A stretch of DNA of 64,000 nt from Acetobacteraceae bacterium (GTDB lineage Bacteria > Pseudomonadota > Alphaproteobacteria > Acetobacterales > Acetobacteraceae). A program made the position numbers and the translations under genes. The stretch is from the NCBI GenBank assembly GCA_022842185.1, contig JALHQB010000007.1, positions 53,854-117,853 on the forward strand. Direction: 5' to 3'. Under the pieces are notes generated by a model. That model worked only from the letters and a program-made list of their open reading frames with translations, searched no databases and was not told the DNA's origin. Shown one piece after another: positions 54,206 to 63,461 of the stretch (positions within the stretch are counted from its first letter, which is position 1; each line of letters starts with the position of its first letter).

Positions 54206-55335
54206 GCGCGCCACCGGGACAACAGCATCATCGCACCCCCTGCCAGCAAGCCCCAGAAGGCACCGCCGATGCCCAGGAAGGCAATCCCCGAGGCGGTGAC
54301 GACGAAGCAGACCAGCGCTGCCTCCCGCCCATGCGGCGCATGGACGGCGCCCAGCATCGCACCGCCGAACGGCCCCAGCAGCGCGAGGCCCGCCACCGCC
54401 TGGATCAGCACCGGCGGCGCGGAGGCGACGAACGCCGTGACAGCGCCGGCAAGCAGACCGAACACCACATAGGTCGCCCCCGCCACCACCGCCGCGATCC
54501 AGCGCCGTGCCGGGTCCGGCCCCGCGCCTTCCCCCGCGCACAAGGCCGCGGTGATCGCCGCGAGATTGACGGCGTGCCCGCCGAACGGTGCTCCGGCCAC
54601 CGAGAACAGCCCCGTCGTGGTGAACAGCGGCCCGGCATCCGGCCGATACCCATTGGCCGACAGCACCGCCAGGCCAGGGATGTTCTGCGAGGCCATGGTC
54701 ACAATGAACAGCGGCAGCGCGATGCCCGTCAGCGCCGCGACTGAGAAGTCAGGCCAGACGTATTCCGGCTGCGGTATCCAACCGGCGGCCGGCAGCGGCG
54801 CAGTCGAGGCGATCACCGCCACCGCCACCAGCACCGCCGCCGGCACCGCCAGCAGCCGGTTGATGCGCGCCACCACCGCCCAGGCCAGCACAATGCCAAG
54901 CCCGGCCACCGGCTGTTCCGCCACCGCCCGCACCGGCGCTAGGCACAGCGTGAACAGGATGCCCGCCAGCATCGCATTGGCCAGCGGCGCGGGGATTGCC
55001 GCGACGGCGCGCCCCAGCGGCCGCCACAACCCCGCCACCGTCAGCAGCGCGCCGCAGACCAGAAAGGCGCCGACCGCCTCGGCAAAGCCGCCCGCCGGCA
55101 TCGCCGTCGCCGCCAGCAGCGCCGCGCCCGGCGTGGACCAAGCGACGCTGATCGGCAAGCGCAGCCGCAGCGACAGCACGATGCCCGCCAACCCCATCGC
55201 CACCGACAGCGCCATCAACCCCGACGCCGCCTGCGCGGGGCTGGCCCCCACAGCCACAAGTCCCTGCAGCACCACCGCGAAGGAGGAGGCGAAACCGACG
55301 AACCCCGCGAGCAATCCAGCCGAGACCGCCTGCAT
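54202..55335 (-). CDS. BenE family benzoate/H+ symporter-like transporter
   Basis: A 377-residue transporter with ten or more hydrophobic segments. BenE landmarks: MALSVAMGLAGIVLSLRLRLPISVAWSTPGAALL region, IVTMASQNIPGLAVL, FGGHAVNLAAITAALCAGEGA and the end GGAFWGLLAGGAMML. Benzoate uptake is the known role of the family founder; ring-degradation genes are absent here, so the substrate is open. One-base overlap with the regulator gene upstream (TGATG-like). Confidence 0.88.
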   Translation of the reverse strand: MQAVSAGLLAGFVGFASSFAVVLQGLVAVGASPAQAASGLMALSVAMGLAGIVLSLRLRLPISVAWSTPGAALLAATAMPAGGFAEAVGAFLVCGALLTVAGLWRPLGRAVAAIPAPLANAMLAGILFTLCLAPVRAVAEQPVAGLGIVLAWAVVARINRLLAVPAAVLVAVAVIASTAPLPAAGWIPQPEYVWPDFSVAALTGIALPLFIVTMASQNIPGLAVLSANGYRPDAGPLFTTTGLFSVAGAPFGGHAVNLAAITAALCAGEGAGPDPARRWIAAVVAGATYVVFGLLAGAVTAFVASAPPVLIQAVAGLALLGPFGGAMLGAVHAPHGREAALVCFVVTASGIAFLGIGGAFWGLLAGGAMMLLSRWRA

Positions 55336-55703
55336 CAGCGCCGGCCCTTCGGCAGCGTATCCAGCACCGCGCCCATCCGCGCCGCGGCATCCGGCGTCAG
55401 TTGCCGGATGTCCCGCGCCAGCCGGTTGGCGAAATCCGTCACTGCAGGATCCAGCCCCGACGTGTCGAGCACGACGCGCGGATGCGACTGCCGCGCCAGT
55501 CGCGCCAAATCCTCGGCATCATCCCAGATCAGGCCGAAATACTCGTTCACCTGATGCACCAATCCCGCGGAGGGCCGCCCACGCCGCCCATGTTCCAGCG
55601 CCGAGAGATAGGCCGGCGAGACCTGCAACGCCGCGGCGAGGTCCTTCAGCGTCACGTCGCGCTGCGCACGCAATTCCCGCAGCCGGGCGCCGAAGGGCGT
55701 CAT
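55335..55703 (-). CDS. XRE family helix-turn-helix regulator
   Basis: A 122-residue regulator with an N-terminal Xre HTH (LRELRAQRDVTLKDLAAALQVSPAYLSALEHGRRGRPS in order) and a short C-terminal helical part. It is the first gene of the XRE-benE-DUF2585 transcript, so it probably regulates that transcript. Ligand unknown. Confidence 0.88.
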   Translation of the reverse strand: MTPFGARLRELRAQRDVTLKDLAAALQVSPAYLSALEHGRRGRPSAGLVHQVNEYFGLIWDDAEDLARLARQSHPRVVLDTSGLDPAVTDFANRLARDIRQLTPDAAARMGAVLDTLPKGRR

Positions 55704-55785
55704 GCCGGGGCGGTGCGGGTCGGGGTGGGGTGGGGCATGTATGTGTTATCCGCGATCGGGGCGCGGGTGGGCAAACGCACGGTCC

Positions 55786-55823
55786 TGGCTGGACCACCCC
55801 CACCAAAGGCCTGCGGCCTTCGG
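55786..55823. repeat. Dispersed palindromic element, family A, degenerate partial copy
   Basis: CCACCCCCACCAAAGGCC followed by GGCCTTCGG (stem 55803-55811 with 55815-55823, one mismatch) repeats the second hairpin of the family A element. It lies 31 bases past the SYLF stop, on its 3' side. The other parts of the 150-base gap hold nothing recognised. Confidence 0.5.
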
Positions 55824-55853
55824 AATGCCGGGACTTGGCGCCGCGCAGCCGGG

Positions 55854-56675
55854 CTACCGCGAGCTGGGCGGGGGCGACGGCAGCGCCTCGGACTGCACGC
55901 GCGGTGTCGCGCTGCCGCCCGGGGCGGGGGTGATCACTTCCCGTGGCACCGCCGAGCCTTGCGGCGCCGCCGCGGCGGGGGCCGACGGGACGGTGGTGCC
56001 GGAGATCCGCATCAATGCAGCGCGCAGCGGGTCGCTGCCCGGATTATGCGCTGCCATGTCCACGACCACCTGCCGGGCGGTGACGTCGTTGCCGAAATAG
56101 GCGCGGTTCCATTCGCGGCGTGAATCGAGGTAGTTGCCGTCGAGCGAGACGCCCGCGAACAACCCCCGCGCCCGCGCGATGGTGACGATATCCGCACCGA
56201 CCGCCGCCGTGGTGGATCCGGATATGCCGCGTCCCAGCGTGCCGAGTGCCACACCGGCATCGGCCCCGAACTTGAAGTGGTGTTCCAGGATCGCTTCGAG
56301 CGCCTTGTCGTTCATGATCAGCATGACGACCTGCGCATCCTGCACGCCGGCCTGGAAGCCGATTGATCCGCCACCCATGGTGAAGAAGGCCGGCGAGGAC
56401 CAGGACCCACCGCCGTCGCGCGCCACCAGCACGCAATCGCCACCCTGCCCACCAATGATGAAGCCGGCGCGGAAGATACGCGGGCAGACCATCGCCGCCC
56501 GCGCGCGGCCGAGCAGTGACCGGGCGTCGGCCGACATGTCGCCGACATCCATCACTTCCTGGAGCGACAGCGTTGCGCGATCGACCAGCGATTGCTGTTC
56601 GGCCTGGGCACGGGCATCGCGGGCCCCGACCGCGAGGGTCAGTGCGGCCAAGACGAATGTCACGAGATGGCGCAT
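55854..56675 (-). CDS. SYLF-domain (Ysc84-like) lipid-binding protein, secreted
   Basis: A 273-residue protein with a signal peptide (residues 1-24, RHLVTFVLAALTLAVGA) and a SYLF/DUF500 domain: AMVCPRIFRAGFIIGGQGGD, FFTMGGGSIGFQAGVQ, and LFAGVSLDGNYLDSR. SYLF domains bind phosphoinositides in eukaryotes; the bacterial role is unknown. A proline-alanine-rich tail follows (about residues 225-273). ATG 56675 is preferred over 56696. Confidence 0.9.
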   Translation of the reverse strand: MRHLVTFVLAALTLAVGARDARAQAEQQSLVDRATLSLQEVMDVGDMSADARSLLGRARAAMVCPRIFRAGFIIGGQGGDCVLVARDGGGSWSSPAFFTMGGGSIGFQAGVQDAQVVMLIMNDKALEAILEHHFKFGADAGVALGTLGRGISGSTTAAVGADIVTIARARGLFAGVSLDGNYLDSRREWNRAYFGNDVTARQVVVDMAAHNPGSDPLRAALMRISGTTVPSAPAAAAPQGSAVPREVITPAPGGSATPRVQSEALPSPPPSSR

Positions 56676-56802
56676 GAACCGAACCCCCCAAGCCATTGAT
56701 AGGCCGCTATTCTAATCCGGCTTTCACGGCAAGACAAAGGTTTCGCGCTGGCAGCAACGTGAAGCCGGCCGCAAACAGTGCGCCGGCATTGGCTATCGCT
56801 GG

Positions 56803-57438
56803 CTATCCCTGGGCTGGCGGCGTCCAGGGTTCCTCGTTGACCGCCGCCACGCGCCAGGCCGGCCCGTGCTTTTCGATGCGCGTCATCGACAGGTTCTTCA
56901 CGCTGAAGACGAAGGCCTGGTCGGGCGTCAGGCCCATCGCATGGGCCAGCGCGGCACGGATCGACCCACCATGGGCGATGATCACCACGTCCTGGCCTTC
57001 CAACAGCGTGGCCATGCGTTCCAGCACGGCGGCGACGCGCGCCTGCACCTCGCGGAAGGATTCGCCGCCGGGGGGATGCTCCTCCCCGCCATGCGGCCAG
57101 AAGGGATGCGCCGGGCGCGTCAGCAACGCGGGCAGGGCTTCGTGCGTGATGCCCTGCCACTCGCCCAGATGCTGTTCGGCGAGGTCGGGCTCGGCGTCGA
57201 GCGCGGCTTCCGGATACCCGGCGGCGAAGATGGCCGCGGCGGTGAAGCGCGTACGCGACAGGCTGGTGACGAACCACCGCGCCGGTTGCGGCAGCCGGTG
57301 CGCGAGCCAGCGATACGCTGCCGCTTCCTCCCGCAAGGCCAGGTCGCACAGGGCGACATCCATCGAACCATACAGCACCGCGCGGGCGGACGGTTCGACC
57401 AGCGCGTGGCGGACGAGGAAAAAGCGGGTTGGGGTCAC
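56803..57438 (-). CDS. Histidine phosphatase family protein
   Basis: A 211-residue phosphoglycerate-mutase-fold phosphatase. The catalytic RHG-like motif is LVRHALVEP (RHA, Ala for Gly), with Arg in SRTRFTAA and the second His in IIAHGGSIRAAL. The body resembles alpha-ribazole phosphatase or broad phosphatases. Located between the SYLF protein and the TPR gene on the same strand, with 44 bases between; likely one operon. Confidence 0.88.
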   Translation of the reverse strand: MTPTRFFLVRHALVEPSARAVLYGSMDVALCDLALREEAAAYRWLAHRLPQPARWFVTSLSRTRFTAAAIFAAGYPEAALDAEPDLAEQHLGEWQGITHEALPALLTRPAHPFWPHGGEEHPPGGESFREVQARVAAVLERMATLLEGQDVVIIAHGGSIRAALAHAMGLTPDQAFVFSVKNLSMTRIEKHGPAWRVAAVNEEPWTPPAQG

Positions 57439-57481
57439 AGCGTCCCTCTACCCCAGCCGCGCGGGGCTGGGGAGGGGGCGT

Positions 57482-59062
57482 TCAGCGTGCCGCGGCCACG
57501 CGCGCCGCGGCGATCTCCGGCCGGGTGTCGCTCTCCCCGGCGACATCCAGCAAGGTGAGGTACAGCCGGCGTGCTTCCTCGGGCTGGCCTGCCGCCTCCG
57601 CCGCGCGGGCGGCGCCGGCGATGGCGCGGAACCGCCGAGGCTCGGTGCGCTGGACCGCCTCGAATTCAGCCAGGGCCTCGGCGGGCCGGCCGGCGTCCAG
57701 CAGCGCCTCGGCGTACAGCTCCCGCGCCGGGGCAAGCGGGCCGGGCGTCACCACATGCTTGTCCGTGCGACCCTCACGTTCGGCAGCGGCGCGCAGCGTC
57801 GCCAGGCCGGCCTCCCTCTGTCCGGCGGCGAAGGCCTGCCAACCGGCCGCCGCCTCGCGCTGGATCGCCACCTGTTCCGCCCAATACGGATCGCGCCCGC
57901 GCAGACCCTCGGCGATGCGCCCCAGCGCTGCGATGTCGCCATCCGCCTCGGCCGGCCTGCCCGACCGCGCGAGGCCGATGGCACGGGCGAAATGCGTCAG
58001 CGCCTCGGTATAGGGGAAGGCAGGCACGGGGCGCGGCGTCAGCGCGGCGGCGTCGGACCAGGCGGCGCGTTCCAGCGCCACACGCGCGGGGATCGCCGCC
58101 ATCGCGAAGGCATAGGCGTTGCGCGGCGCTGCCGAGAAGCGCGCCGCCTGCGCCTCGCGCATCGCAATGTCGGCGTCGCGGTCGCGGCCGAGCTGGAGAT
58201 AGGCATAGACCATGTAGTCATAGGCATGGAGCGTATCGTCGGGCTCGGCATTGCTCATGGCCAGGCGCGCCGCGCGGCGATTGCTTTCGATCGAATCCGT
58301 CCAGCGGCCGATGCGCGTGTAGATGTGCGACGGCATATGCAACGCGTGGGGCACATCCGCCGCCAGCGTGCCATAGCGTTCCGCCGCGCGCACGCCGCGG
58401 TCGGCCAGTGCCGGATAGTCGTACAGGTGGATCAGGTAATGGACGATGCCGGGATGCTCCGGCTGCGCCACCAGCGCGCGTTCCAGCAGGTCCGCGCCGC
58501 GCAGCGGGTCCGCATAGCTGCGGTCACCCGGCGCGGAGGCCACGCCAAGCAGCAGCGCGTATTGGATCGTCGCCTCGGTATCGTCCGGGAAGCGCTGGTG
58601 CAGCTGCGCCATCGCGTCCCGATAGGCCGCCAGCCGGGCACGATGGCCCGGCGGGTCGTCACCGGCGAAGACGACGGCGAGCGCGTCGAGATACGCGGCC
58701 TCGCGCGGGTTGCGTGCGCCGATCCGCTTCGCCTCCTCCAACAGCGCCCGCCCCGCGCGCAGGTTCTGCGGCGAAGGGGGGCTGTAGGGGTTGGTGAGCA
58801 GCGTCAGCGCCTCCCCCCAATAGGCCATGGTGCAGCCGGGGTCCTGGTCGCGCACCTGGCGGAAGGTGCTGCCGGCCAGTTGATACCAGAAGGAATGCTG
58901 CAACAGCATCGCGTGGTTGAAATCGGCCTGCGCAGGCGCGCTGCACGCGACCGGGAAATTCACGGTGCCGAGGACGCGATGCGCGGCCCCCGCACCGGGC
59001 TGCGCCTGCGCCGTACCGACCAACGCCAGCGCCGCGAGTCCGAATCCTGCCGATCGAATCAT
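57482..59062 (-). CDS. Exported tetratricopeptide-repeat protein
   Basis: A 526-residue protein with a signal peptide (residues 1-20, ALALVGTAQAQ) followed by repeated helical pairs of TPR type across residues about 40-510 (ATIQYALLLGVAS, HDLIHLYDYPAL-type segments, DLLERALVAQPEHPG, ALAEFEAVQRTEPR). Histidine-rich conserved stretches (FNHAMLLQHSFWYQLAG, ALHMPSHIYTRIGRW) are of the DUF-type TPR family seen in other bacteria. Role unknown. Divergent from an AraC-TPR regulator. Confidence 0.82.
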   Translation of the reverse strand: MIRSAGFGLAALALVGTAQAQPGAGAAHRVLGTVNFPVACSAPAQADFNHAMLLQHSFWYQLAGSTFRQVRDQDPGCTMAYWGEALTLLTNPYSPPSPQNLRAGRALLEEAKRIGARNPREAAYLDALAVVFAGDDPPGHRARLAAYRDAMAQLHQRFPDDTEATIQYALLLGVASAPGDRSYADPLRGADLLERALVAQPEHPGIVHYLIHLYDYPALADRGVRAAERYGTLAADVPHALHMPSHIYTRIGRWTDSIESNRRAARLAMSNAEPDDTLHAYDYMVYAYLQLGRDRDADIAMREAQAARFSAAPRNAYAFAMAAIPARVALERAAWSDAAALTPRPVPAFPYTEALTHFARAIGLARSGRPAEADGDIAALGRIAEGLRGRDPYWAEQVAIQREAAAGWQAFAAGQREAGLATLRAAAEREGRTDKHVVTPGPLAPARELYAEALLDAGRPAEALAEFEAVQRTEPRRFRAIAGAARAAEAAGQPEEARRLYLTLLDVAGESDTRPEIAAARVAAAR

Positions 59063-59181
59063 GGTCGCCTCGCCTGGAAAGGGTGCCGCCGGGCGATGCT
59101 GGCGCATGTCGTTGTGGCGGTTCGATCCGCTTTGCGACATCCTGTCCACCGCGCGCCAAGAAGTGCGGGAGCGACAGCCCC

Positions 59182-60690
59182 ATGCGCCACGCTGGCCGGA
59201 CCCTGATCGTCGATGAGAGCCTGGTGCTGCGTGACAACGCCGGCGCGGGCAGTGTGGATCGTGCATTGCGGCTGGTGCGCGACCGCCTTGCCAAGGATGC
59301 CTTGGCACGGCCCACCCTGGTGGAGATGGCGTCGGCGGCGGGCCTGTCCGCCCGCAGCCTGCAGCGGAATTTCGCGACGGTGCTCGGACTTTCGCCACAT
59401 GCCGTCGTGGCGCGGCTGCGGCTTGCGGCCGCGCGGCAGACTCTGGCGGGCGGCGATGCGGCAACGGTGCTCGCCGCCGCGTTGCGCCATGGCTTCGACC
59501 ATCCCGGCCGCTTCGCCATCGCCTATCGCCGTACCTTCGGGGAAGCGCCCTCGGCGACGCTGAGGCGCGGGCGCATCGCTCCGACCGGTGCCGTCGCCAC
59601 AGGGACGATCATCGATCTGCGTCCGCTGGGTTCGGGCGCTGCCAAGGACGCGGTCCAGGCACGCCGCGCCACCGAGGATCTGGCGATTGCCATCACCCGC
59701 GCGCATGGCCTGGTGCTGGGCGGGACCGATGCCGGGCGGCTGCGGCTCGAAGGGCGTGTCGATGCCGGCGAGGCCGTCCTGTCCCTGTCGCATCCCGCCA
59801 GCGGTACTGTCGTCTGGATGACCCGCGCGCAGCTGGCGGAGGCGGGCTGGGCCGCCGCCGCGGTCGGCGCCTTGGCTGGCGCCATCGCCCAGCGTCGCAT
59901 CGATCAGGCACGGCGCACGCCGCGCCATCTGGCGGATGCCGAGACGCTGTTTCTCCGCGCCCGCCCTGCCGCGCTGCTGCGCGAACATGGCGCGACGAAC
60001 CTGGCGCTCGACCTGCTGGAGGACGCGCTGCACCGCGACCCGGGGCACGCCCGCGCCTTGGCCCTGGCTGGCTGGACCCGCGCGCAGGGGGCCAATCACG
60101 GTTTCTGGCCCGACCCGGACACCGTGCGGTCGTACGCCATCATTCAGGGCGAACGTGCCTTGGCCATCGCACCGGACGACCCCGAGGTGCTGATGCTCAC
60201 CGCGGGCGTGATGTCGCTCACCCGCCGGCTCGATGACGCGGAGCTGCTGCTGAACCGCTCCATCGCGCTCGACCCGAACCAGCCGGAAGCGTGGCGGCGG
60301 CGCGGCTACATCCAGAATTTCCGCGGCAACGGCGCGGCGGCGACGGCGGCCTTTCGCCACGCGCTGCAACGCTGGCCGGCCGAGGACGACACCAACATGG
60401 CCGTGATCGGCCTGGGCATCGCGCGCTTCATCTGCGGCGACTATGCGCGGGCCGCCCGCCTGCTGACCCGCGCGGTGGAAGAGCAGCCCGCCCGCACCTG
60501 GCCGTATCGCTTCCTGACCGCCGCGGCGATGCATGCCGGCGCCCCGGAGGCGGCGCGGCGCGCCCTGTCCGCATTGCGCCGCGCCTTTCCGGACCTGACG
60601 GTGGATCAATGCGCCCGGTCGGGCGTGCTGCACCCCGAGGCGCTGCACCGCGTGCTGGACGGCCTGTCCAAGGCGGGACTGCCGCGGTGA
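59182..60690 (+). CDS. AraC-type HTH regulator fused to TPR repeats
   Basis: A 502-residue fusion. Residues about 25-125 form an AraC-type DNA-binding domain (MASAAGLSARSLQRNFATVLG, then LAAALRHGFDHPGRFAIAYRRTFG). From about 265 to the end come TPR-like pairs (NLALDLLEDALHRDPGHARALAL, GERALAIAPDDPEVLML, NRSIALDPNQPEAWRRRGY). No receiver or cyclase domain. Position and divergence suggest it controls the TPR gene at 57482. Stop overlaps a GTG (60687) that could start the next gene. Confidence 0.78.
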   Translation: MRHAGRTLIVDESLVLRDNAGAGSVDRALRLVRDRLAKDALARPTLVEMASAAGLSARSLQRNFATVLGLSPHAVVARLRLAAARQTLAGGDAATVLAAALRHGFDHPGRFAIAYRRTFGEAPSATLRRGRIAPTGAVATGTIIDLRPLGSGAAKDAVQARRATEDLAIAITRAHGLVLGGTDAGRLRLEGRVDAGEAVLSLSHPASGTVVWMTRAQLAEAGWAAAAVGALAGAIAQRRIDQARRTPRHLADAETLFLRARPAALLREHGATNLALDLLEDALHRDPGHARALALAGWTRAQGANHGFWPDPDTVRSYAIIQGERALAIAPDDPEVLMLTAGVMSLTRRLDDAELLLNRSIALDPNQPEAWRRRGYIQNFRGNGAAATAAFRHALQRWPAEDDTNMAVIGLGIARFICGDYARAARLLTRAVEEQPARTWPYRFLTAAAMHAGAPEAARRALSALRRAFPDLTVDQCARSGVLHPEALHRVLDGLSKAGLPR

Positions 60691-60713
60691 TCCGCCACGC
60701 GTTACGCTGCTGC

Positions 60714-61211
60714 ATGGACCTGACGATCCACGAATCCTGGACCCCCGGCGCGATCGGCGACATCGCCGCCCTGCATGCCCGCCACTACGCCGCCAGCCAC
60801 GGCTTCGGCGCCTTCTTCGAGGCCAAGGTGGCGCGCGAGCTCGGCGACTTCCTGCTGCGCTTCGACCCGGCGCGCGACCTGTTCCGCTGCGCCACGGGTG
60901 AAGGCCGCGTGCTGGGGTCGCTGGTGCTGGATTGCGGGGAGGACCCGGCCTCGGCGCATCTGCGCTGGTTCATCATGGACCCGGCCTTGCGTGGGCGGGG
61001 CCTCGGCCGACGCTGGCTGGATGAAGCGGTCGCCCAGGCACGCCACATCGCCGTACCGCAGATCCACCTCTGGACGCTGGCCGGCCTGGACGCCGCCGCG
61101 CATCTTTACGCCAGTGCGGGCTTCGTGCTGACCGAGGAAGTCGTTGCCGAACAATGGGGCCGCAGCGTGACCGAACGGCGGATGGCGCTCGGTCTCGCGA
61201 AGCGGGAATGA
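60714..61211 (+). CDS. GNAT family N-acetyltransferase
   Basis: A 165-residue GNAT. The acetyl-CoA loop is MDPALRGRGLGRRWLDEA, preceded by AHLRWFI and followed by IHLWTLAGLDAAAHLYASAGFV. Acceptor unknown. I chose ATG 60714 (MDLTIHESWTPG); a GTG at 60687 overlapping the regulator stop would add nine residues. Its stop overlaps the next ATG. Confidence 0.86.
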   Translation: MDLTIHESWTPGAIGDIAALHARHYAASHGFGAFFEAKVARELGDFLLRFDPARDLFRCATGEGRVLGSLVLDCGEDPASAHLRWFIMDPALRGRGLGRRWLDEAVAQARHIAVPQIHLWTLAGLDAAAHLYASAGFVLTEEVVAEQWGRSVTERRMALGLAKRE

Positions 61212-61717
61212 GCCTCGGCAAGGGCGCGCAGGGAAAGGGCGACGGCGTGGCATTCCACATCCGTCCCGCGCGGCGCGAGGACGCCGCAGGCATCAGCCGC
61301 GTCATCATCGCCGCGCTGAGGGAGACGAACGCCAAGGACTATGCCGCGGCGGTGATCGCGCGCGTCGAGCAGAGCTTCTCGCCTGCCGCCGTGCTCGATC
61401 TCCTGGATCGCAGGATCGTCTTCGTCGCCGTGGATCGCGGCGTCATTGTCGGCACCGCAAGCCTCGATGGTCGCGTCGTGCGAACCGTCTTCATCGATCC
61501 CGCATGGCAGAAGCGGGGCATCGGCCGGGCACTCATGGCAGAAATCCAGCAGGCCGCGATCGACACCGGTGTTGCCGTCCTTGCCGTTCCGTCCTCCGTC
61601 ACCGCCGAAGCCTTCTGTGCGAGGCTGGGCTTCTGCGCCGTGCGCGAAAATCACCACGGCGAGGAACGGACCATCGTCATGGAACGTTCATTGCCGCCCG
61701 CTTCGCGGGACCGCTGA
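61208..61717 (+). CDS. GNAT family N-acetyltransferase
   Basis: A 169-residue GNAT with loop DPAWQKRGIGRALMAEIQ and C-terminal FCARLGFCAVRENHHGEERTIVME. The first 15 residues are basic and glycine-rich. It is coupled to the preceding GNAT (ATGA overlap). Convergent with the ABC-2 exporter. Acceptor unknown. Confidence 0.86.
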   Translation: MSLGKGAQGKGDGVAFHIRPARREDAAGISRVIIAALRETNAKDYAAAVIARVEQSFSPAAVLDLLDRRIVFVAVDRGVIVGTASLDGRVVRTVFIDPAWQKRGIGRALMAEIQQAAIDTGVAVLAVPSSVTAEAFCARLGFCAVRENHHGEERTIVMERSLPPASRDR

Positions 61718-61724
61718 CGCGCCA

Positions 61725-62642
61725 TCACTCCCCGATATTGAGCAGCGCCCCGCGCACCCGCGCAGAGTGGAACTGCGCGAGGAAGATCCACGCGGCCCCC
61801 GCCATCCACACCACGTCCAGCGCCAGCGCCCAGCCCAGATGGCCCCATTCCATCGCGCCGTTGTTCAGGGCCGCGCGCATGCCCTCGAATACATGCGCCG
61901 CTGGGATCGCCAGCGCGACGGGTTGCAGCCAGGCCGGCAGGATGGCCACCGGATAGAACACCGCCGCGAAGGGCGCGATGCCGAACATCACGCCCCAGGC
62001 CAGGGCCTCCGCCCCCGCGCCGTGGCGCAGGATCAGCGCGGTGACGGCCAGCGCCACGGCCCAGCCCATCGCCATCAGCGCGAAGACATAGGCAACCAGC
62101 ACCGGCCCCAGCGTCCAGACGCCGAAGCCATACAGGAAGAACGCCAGGATCATGGCGGGCGCGACGGCGGCGACCGTCCGCAGCACGCTCATCGCCGCAA
62201 GCCCCGCGACCAATTCCCATGGCCGCAGTGGTGAAACGAACAGATGCCCCAGGTTGCGCGACCAGACTTCCTCAAGGAAGGATATCGCGAAGCCCATCTG
62301 GCTGCGCAACGTCACTTCCCAAAGCAGCACGCCGCCGAGCAACACGCCGGCCGCGACGGATGCCGTGTTGCCCTGCACGCCGGCCAGATAGGCGGTGATG
62401 AAGCCCCACACCACCATCTGCAGCACTGGCCAGTACATCAGTTCCAGCAGCCGCGGCCAGGAACGGCGGTACAGCGCCAGGTGGCGGAAGATCAGCCCCC
62501 AGATGCGCCGCGCGGGCGACCCTTGCGGCCGGCCGTGGAACGCCGTCGTGCCGCCGGCAAAGGTCACGGCCCGGCCCTGCGTGGGGGCCGCGTCATTGCC
62601 GCGGGCGGCCTGCGGCGCGCCGCGGTCATCGGTTCCGGTCAC
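61725..62642 (-). CDS. ABC-2 type transporter permease
   Basis: A 305-residue permease with about six hydrophobic segments of the ABC-2 type (LLELMYWPVLQMVVWGFITAYLAG, EVWSRNLGHLFVSPLRPWELVAG, AHVFEGMRAALNNGAM). A polar, glycine- and alanine-rich N-terminal extension of about 45 residues precedes the membrane domain. GTG start at 62642 overlaps the ATPase stop. It exports an unknown substrate, possibly drug, lipid or polysaccharide. Confidence 0.86.
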   Translation of the reverse strand: MTGTDDRGAPQAARGNDAAPTQGRAVTFAGGTTAFHGRPQGSPARRIWGLIFRHLALYRRSWPRLLELMYWPVLQMVVWGFITAYLAGVQGNTASVAAGVLLGGVLLWEVTLRSQMGFAISFLEEVWSRNLGHLFVSPLRPWELVAGLAAMSVLRTVAAVAPAMILAFFLYGFGVWTLGPVLVAYVFALMAMGWAVALAVTALILRHGAGAEALAWGVMFGIAPFAAVFYPVAILPAWLQPVALAIPAAHVFEGMRAALNNGAMEWGHLGWALALDVVWMAGAAWIFLAQFHSARVRGALLNIGE

Positions 62643-63391
62643 AGCGCGTCCTCCCGGTTGCGACCGCGCGCGATATCGAGGAACACCTCCTCCAGGTCGT
62701 CGCGCCCGTAGCGGTGCAGCAGGTCGGCCGGGCTGCCGGTATCGACGGCGCGGCCGCCCTTGAGCATGACGACGTGGGAGCACAGCCGCTCCACCTCCGC
62801 CATGTTGTGGCTGGCCAGCAGCATCGCGGCACCACTTTCGGCGCGATAGCGTTCCAGCGCGGTCCGAACCCAGTCGCCGGTATCGGGATCGAGGCTCGCG
62901 GTCGGTTCGTCCAGCAGCAGCAGCGCCGGCCGGTTGACCAGCGCCTTGGCCAGCGCGACGCGCGTCTTCTGCCCGGCGCTGAGTTGGCCCGCCGGTCGCT
63001 TCGCGAAATCCGTCAACGCGAATTCCTCCAGCAGCTCCGCGATGCGCCGCTTGCTGTCCGGCACGCCATACAGATGCGCATAGACGCGAAGGTTCTCCTC
63101 CACCGTCAGCCGGTGCGGCAGGGCGATGTAGGGGGAGGAGAAATTCATCCCCGCCAGCGCGGCGAAGCGATCCGTTGCCATGTCGTGGCCCAGCGCGACG
63201 ACGCGCCCCGAGGATGGCACCAGCAGGCCGAGCAGCATGGCGATGGTGGTGGATTTGCCCGCGCCATTGCCGCCGAGCAGACCCCAGGTCTGGCCCATCG
63301 GCATGACGAAGGACAATCCATCGACCGCCGGCGTGTCGCCGGGGCGGTAGGTCTTGGTCAGGCCCTCGACGAGCAGTGCCGGCGTTTCCAT
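62639..63391 (-). CDS. ABC-2 type transporter ATP-binding protein
   Basis: A 250-residue ATPase with Walker A GGNGAGKST (40-48), signature LSAGQKTR (137-144), Walker B LLLLDEP (157-163) and ASHNMAEVERL. It pairs with the overlapping permease gene to form a DrrA/DrrB-like exporter. ATG 63391; upstream is a tandem-repeat region. Confidence 0.93.
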   Translation of the reverse strand: METPALLVEGLTKTYRPGDTPAVDGLSFVMPMGQTWGLLGGNGAGKSTTIAMLLGLLVPSSGRVVALGHDMATDRFAALAGMNFSSPYIALPHRLTVEENLRVYAHLYGVPDSKRRIAELLEEFALTDFAKRPAGQLSAGQKTRVALAKALVNRPALLLLDEPTASLDPDTGDWVRTALERYRAESGAAMLLASHNMAEVERLCSHVVMLKGGRAVDTGSPADLLHRYGRDDLEEVFLDIARGRNREDAL

Positions 63392-63461
63392 GACGCCGCA
63401 TATCGGCCCTCCGGCGGCCGGCGCCAAGCGGGCAGGGTGTTGTCCGCTCCGCCTGATGCAC

